NCBI GenBank assembly: GCA_030682755.1
Contig: JAUXNR010000197.1
Span: forward strand, 1 to 9,541
Length of the DNA: 9,541 nucleotides
From: Flavobacterium sp.
Lineage (GTDB): Bacteria; Bacteroidota; Bacteroidia; Flavobacteriales; Flavobacteriaceae
Direction of reading: 5' to 3'
The translations under genes were made by a program, and so were the position numbers. The notes beneath the pieces are model-generated. The model was not told the DNA's origin, searched no databases, and was given only the letters and a program-made list of their open reading frames with translations. Below, in pieces: positions 7,305-9,541 of the stretch (its first letter is position 1; each line of letters opens with the position of its first letter).

Positions 7305-7885
7305 AAAGTGGCTAATTTTTCATCGCAATGTAATCGAATTTCTTCAAAAAAGCGAGTAAATTCATCTTCAAATTCTGAATAAAATGCTTTGAGTTCTACG
7401 ATCGATTCATGCATGGCAACCCTGTTTTTGGTGCGATGATCCATTTGAAATAAAATCATGGATAATCCTTCAATGGAAGCATAACTCACAAACCAGTTTC
7501 GGGCAATCATATACGGCATCATGTTTTTGGTGCGTTCAGTCAAAATGGTATAATGAGTTTTCAAAAGATCATAAAAATTGGCGGCTACAGCTTCTAAACT
7601 TTCGTTGGAATACTTGTGCCAATTTTTAGCCAAAAAATGATCGTAAAAAATATCGATAATCACACCGGAATAATGTCCGTATTTTTCGTGTAAACGATGC
7701 TTGCTTTTTCTGAAAATAGGATGTGCATCAGTAAACGTATCTATGGCCCGATGCAAAATGATGCCTTTTTGAATATCAGGATGAAAGTCAAGATAATCAT
7801 TGCCACGAATACCGTCAGCCATGAAATTCCCGATTTTAATAAAATCGTTTTCACCGGAGAGAAAGATATGTGCCAGAAAATTCAT
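7301..7885 (-). CDS. acpH: AcpH-like acyl-carrier-protein phosphodiesterase (DUF479 family)
   Basis: AcpH removes the 4'-phosphopantetheine arm from acyl carrier protein, converting holo-ACP to apo-ACP in the cytoplasm. The 194-aa product matches E. coli AcpH in length and over its whole course: start MNFLAHIFLS, GNFMADGIRG (19-28), LHRAIDTFTD (44-53) and IDIFYDHFLAKNW (77-89). These hold the acidic and histidine residues expected to bind metal in this HD-like fold (D24, H45, D49, D53, D78, D82, H83). No signal peptide is seen. The start at 7885 gives the family's usual N-terminus; no Shine-Dalgarno or clear -7 element stands directly upstream. Its TGA stop overlaps the ggt ATG by four bases, so it is probably the first gene of an acpH-ggt-clc unit. 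The shared unit does not suggest a known common pathway. Activity is inferred from family membership; many flavobacterial members are untested. Confidence 0.88.
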   Translation of the reverse strand: MNFLAHIFLSGENDFIKIGNFMADGIRGNDYLDFHPDIQKGIILHRAIDTFTDAHPIFRKSKHRLHEKYGHYSGVIIDIFYDHFLAKNWHKYSNESLEAVAANFYDLLKTHYTILTERTKNMMPYMIARNWFVSYASIEGLSMILFQMDHRTKNRVAMHESIVELKAFYSEFEDEFTRFFEEIRLHCDEKLATL

Positions 7886-8003
7886 GTGCCTAAATTAAGA
7901 ATTAATAATTTAAATTTTGAATTTTAAATCAGAATTACAAAATGGCAATTCTTTATCTTTGCTTCTTTAGTTTTTAAATTTATAATATATAATCAGATTC
8001 ATA
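7886..8003. other. AT-rich divergent intergenic region between acpH and glmM
   Basis: This 118-base region holds the rightward promoter for glmM. It also contains an AT-only stretch in which ATTTAAA (7909-7915) and TTTAAAT (7923-7929) are inverted copies. Minus-strand TAATTCTG and TAATTTAG each miss the -7 consensus by one base and are weak candidates for the acpH promoter. No small reading frame or RNA gene is apparent. Confidence 0.4.
7954..7961 (+). promoter_or_regulatory. Bacteroidota-type -7 element of glmM
   Basis: TATCTTTG, followed by C, is an exact TAnnTTTG match. Transcription would begin near 7964 and give a leader of about 40 bases before the ATG at 8004. No -33 TTG is found at the usual spacing. 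Confidence 0.6.
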
Positions 8004-9401
8004 ATGACACTCATAAAATCAATCTCAGGAATTCGTGGAACAATTGGAGGAAAAGTAGGCGATAATTTAACTCCCGTTGATGCCGTTAAATTTGCTTCGG
8101 CTTATGGCACTTTTTTAAAAAATTCGCAACCTGCTAACCGCAACACAAAACTAAAAGTGGTTATTGGTCGCGATGCCAGAATTTCAGGCCCGATGATTCA
8201 CAATTTGGTTTTGAATACGCTAGTAGGTTTAGGAATTGATGTGATTGATTTGGGATTGTCTACAACGCCAACAGTAGAAATTGCCGTTCCTATAGAGAAT
8301 GCCGACGGTGGAATTATCCTGACAGCTTCTCACAATCCAAAACAATGGAATGCCTTGAAATTATTAAATGAAAAAGGAGAGTTTTTAAATGGAGCTGAAG
8401 GAGCTAAAATTTTAGAAATAGCCGAAGCGGAAGCATTCGACTTTTCAGATGTGGACAGTTTAGGAACGGTTACAGAAAATGATGCCTATATGGATATTCA
8501 CATTGATGAGGTGTTGAATTTACCTTTGGTGGATGCAGAAGCTGTTGCCAAAAGAAAATTTAAAGTAGTGGTAGATGGTGTGAATTCTTCAGGAGGTGTA
8601 ATCATCCCAAAATTATTAGAACAAATGGGAGTAGAAGTAGTAAAGTTATACTGCGAACCCAACGGCCATTTTCCACACAATCCGGAACCTTTAAAAGAAC
8701 ATTTGGGAGCAATCTGCGAATTAGTTGTTCAGGAGAAAGCCGATTTCGGAATTGTGGTTGATCCGGATGTGGATCGATTAGCATTTATTTCCAACGATGG
8801 CGAAATGTTTGGCGAAGAATACACCTTAGTGGCTTGTGCTGATTATGTGTTGCGTAAAACACCGGGCAATACAGTTTCTAATTTATCTTCGTCAAGAGCC
8901 TTACGAGATATTACGTTAAAACACAACGGAAACTATCAAGCCAGTGCGGTTGGCGAAGTCAACGTAGTGGAATTAATGAAAGCGACTAATGCCATAATCG
9001 GTGGGGAAGGTAACGGCGGTATCATTTATCCGGAATCGCATTACGGAAGAGACAGTCTGGTTGGAGTGGCTTTGTTTTTAACGCATTTGGCTGCTTTGGA
9101 TGTTACTGTTGCAGAATTGAGAGCTTCTTATCCGCAATATTATATGAGTAAAAATAAAATTGAATTGACGCCGGAAATTGATGTGGATGCGATTTTAGAA
9201 ACCATTTCTAAAAAATATGCTCATGAAAAAATTAGTACTATCGATGGTGTGAAAATTGATTTTCCGTCGGAATGGGTGCATTTGCGAAAATCAAATACAG
9301 AACCAATCATTCGAATTTATACGGAAGCACCCACTCAACACGATGCTGATGCTTTAGCGTTGCGAATCATTCAAGAAATTCAAATCATTGTAAACACATA
9401 A
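8004..9401 (+). CDS. glmM: Phosphoglucosamine mutase / phosphohexomutase (GlmM-like)
   Basis: The likely reaction is glucosamine-6-phosphate to glucosamine-1-phosphate, a step to UDP-GlcNAc for peptidoglycan and lipopolysaccharide. The 465-aa protein has the full alpha-D-phosphohexomutase layout: N-terminal SGIRG (8-12), catalytic loop TASHNP with phospho-acceptor S109 (107-112), metal loop DPDVDR with D253, D255 and D257, sugar-binding loop GEGNGG (334-339), and the C-terminal phosphate-binding loop RKSNTEP (428-434). The sugar loop differs from the GEQSGH typical of proteobacterial GlmM and resembles archaeal and phosphomannomutase/phosphoglucomutase members, so substrate choice is less certain than family. 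The GlmM name follows the usual annotation of these Bacteroidota proteins and the absence of another candidate here. The ATG at 8004 gives the normal N-terminus. A secreted-protein gene starts four bases after its stop and may be co-transcribed. Confidence 0.88.
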   Translation: MTLIKSISGIRGTIGGKVGDNLTPVDAVKFASAYGTFLKNSQPANRNTKLKVVIGRDARISGPMIHNLVLNTLVGLGIDVIDLGLSTTPTVEIAVPIENADGGIILTASHNPKQWNALKLLNEKGEFLNGAEGAKILEIAEAEAFDFSDVDSLGTVTENDAYMDIHIDEVLNLPLVDAEAVAKRKFKVVVDGVNSSGGVIIPKLLEQMGVEVVKLYCEPNGHFPHNPEPLKEHLGAICELVVQEKADFGIVVDPDVDRLAFISNDGEMFGEEYTLVACADYVLRKTPGNTVSNLSSSRALRDITLKHNGNYQASAVGEVNVVELMKATNAIIGGEGNGGIIYPESHYGRDSLVGVALFLTHLAALDVTVAELRASYPQYYMSKNKIELTPEIDVDAILETISKKYAHEKISTIDGVKIDFPSEWVHLRKSNTEPIIRIYTEAPTQHDADALALRIIQEIQIIVNT

Positions 9402-9405
9402 TAGG

Positions 9406-9541
9406 ATGAAAAAAGTAAGTTTGTTTTTGGTAGTTTTACTGGTTTCGATGACCACTTTTTCACAAAGCTTTTCAAAAGCAGAACGAGATTTGATTCTTTC
9501 CGGTCCGGAAACAGAGATGTTACGCGTGACGCAAGTGACAG
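9406..9541 (+). CDS. Secreted protein, N-terminal fragment cut by the window edge
   Basis: Translation from the ATG at 9406 gives MKKVSLFLVVLLVSMTTFSQ and 25 further residues, open to the right edge. The start is a classic Sec signal peptide: two lysines, a hydrophobic core, and a probable cleavage site after TTFS, with Q next as is frequent in Bacteroidota exported proteins. The mature part begins QSFSKAERDLILSGPETEML and continues RVTQVT. This has a faint likeness, from memory, to the N-terminus of exported peptide-deformylase-like proteins of Bacteroidota, but the diagnostic catalytic motifs would lie outside the window, so no function is assigned. GGATG at the start offers little Shine-Dalgarno support. 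The four-base gap to glmM suggests read-through transcription. Confidence 0.75.
   Translation, partial: MKKVSLFLVVLLVSMTTFSQSFSKAERDLILSGPETEMLRVTQVT

Noticed and set aside
7697..7927. Plus-strand 76-codon frame across the acpH start
   Set aside because: Antisense to the conserved N-terminal half of AcpH and ends in AT-rich intergenic sequence.
8498..8784. Two minus-strand 60-codon frames
   Set aside because: Antisense shadows within glmM.
1..9541. Defence island, CRISPR, toxin-antitoxin pair or mobile element
   Set aside because: No direct-repeat array, transposase, integrase or terminal repeats were seen; the Fic protein carries its own inhibitory motif and has no adjoining small antitoxin gene.

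Overview
The window looks like chromosomal DNA from the Bacteroidota, most likely a Flavobacterium-type member of the Flavobacteriaceae. The base composition is AT-rich. Upstream regions lack clear Shine-Dalgarno sequences, and several carry the Bacteroidota -7 element TAnnTTTG. Protein features agree: a loose lipobox ending in FSC, a secreted protein with a probable FS-Q cleavage site, and a UvrA with a Bacteroidota-like zinc module. No rRNA, tRNA, insertion sequence, prophage or CRISPR array is visible. No stretch longer than about 125 bases lacks a gene.

Layout. Positions 1-2057 (minus strand) hold the first 685 codons of uvrA, cut by the left edge. A 120-base divergent promoter region separates it from a 173-aa gene (2178-2699, plus) whose N-terminus resembles the Tudor-like fold at the C-terminus of UvrD/PcrA helicases. 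That gene converges on a Fic-family gene (2752-3705, minus). Between them lies an unusual perfect 16-bp inverted repeat built from 7-base units, which takes in both stop codons. Further right on the minus strand are a ClC-family anion channel/transporter with two CBS domains (3768-5585), a lipoprotein gamma-glutamyltransferase (5619-7304) and an AcpH-like acyl-carrier-protein phosphodiesterase (7301-7885). AcpH and ggt overlap as ATGA, and ggt and clc are 33 bases apart, so acpH-ggt-clc is probably one transcription unit; fic seems to have its own promoter. A second divergent region (7886-8003) leads to a GlmM-like phosphohexomutase (8004-9401, plus). Four bases after it starts a secreted protein that the right edge cuts off.

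Functionally this is mostly housekeeping: nucleotide excision repair (UvrA), amino-sugar phosphate isomerisation for cell-wall precursors (GlmM), glutathione/gamma-glutamyl peptide turnover (Ggt), ACP prosthetic-group removal (AcpH) and anion transport (ClC). I see no convincing new multi-gene system. The items best worth a second look are the UvrD-Tudor-like protein divergent from uvrA, the heptamer-phased inverted repeat, the altered ion-pathway residues in the ClC protein, the missing zinc-site cysteine in UvrA, and the near-leaderless Fic gene with inverted repeats in its promoter.
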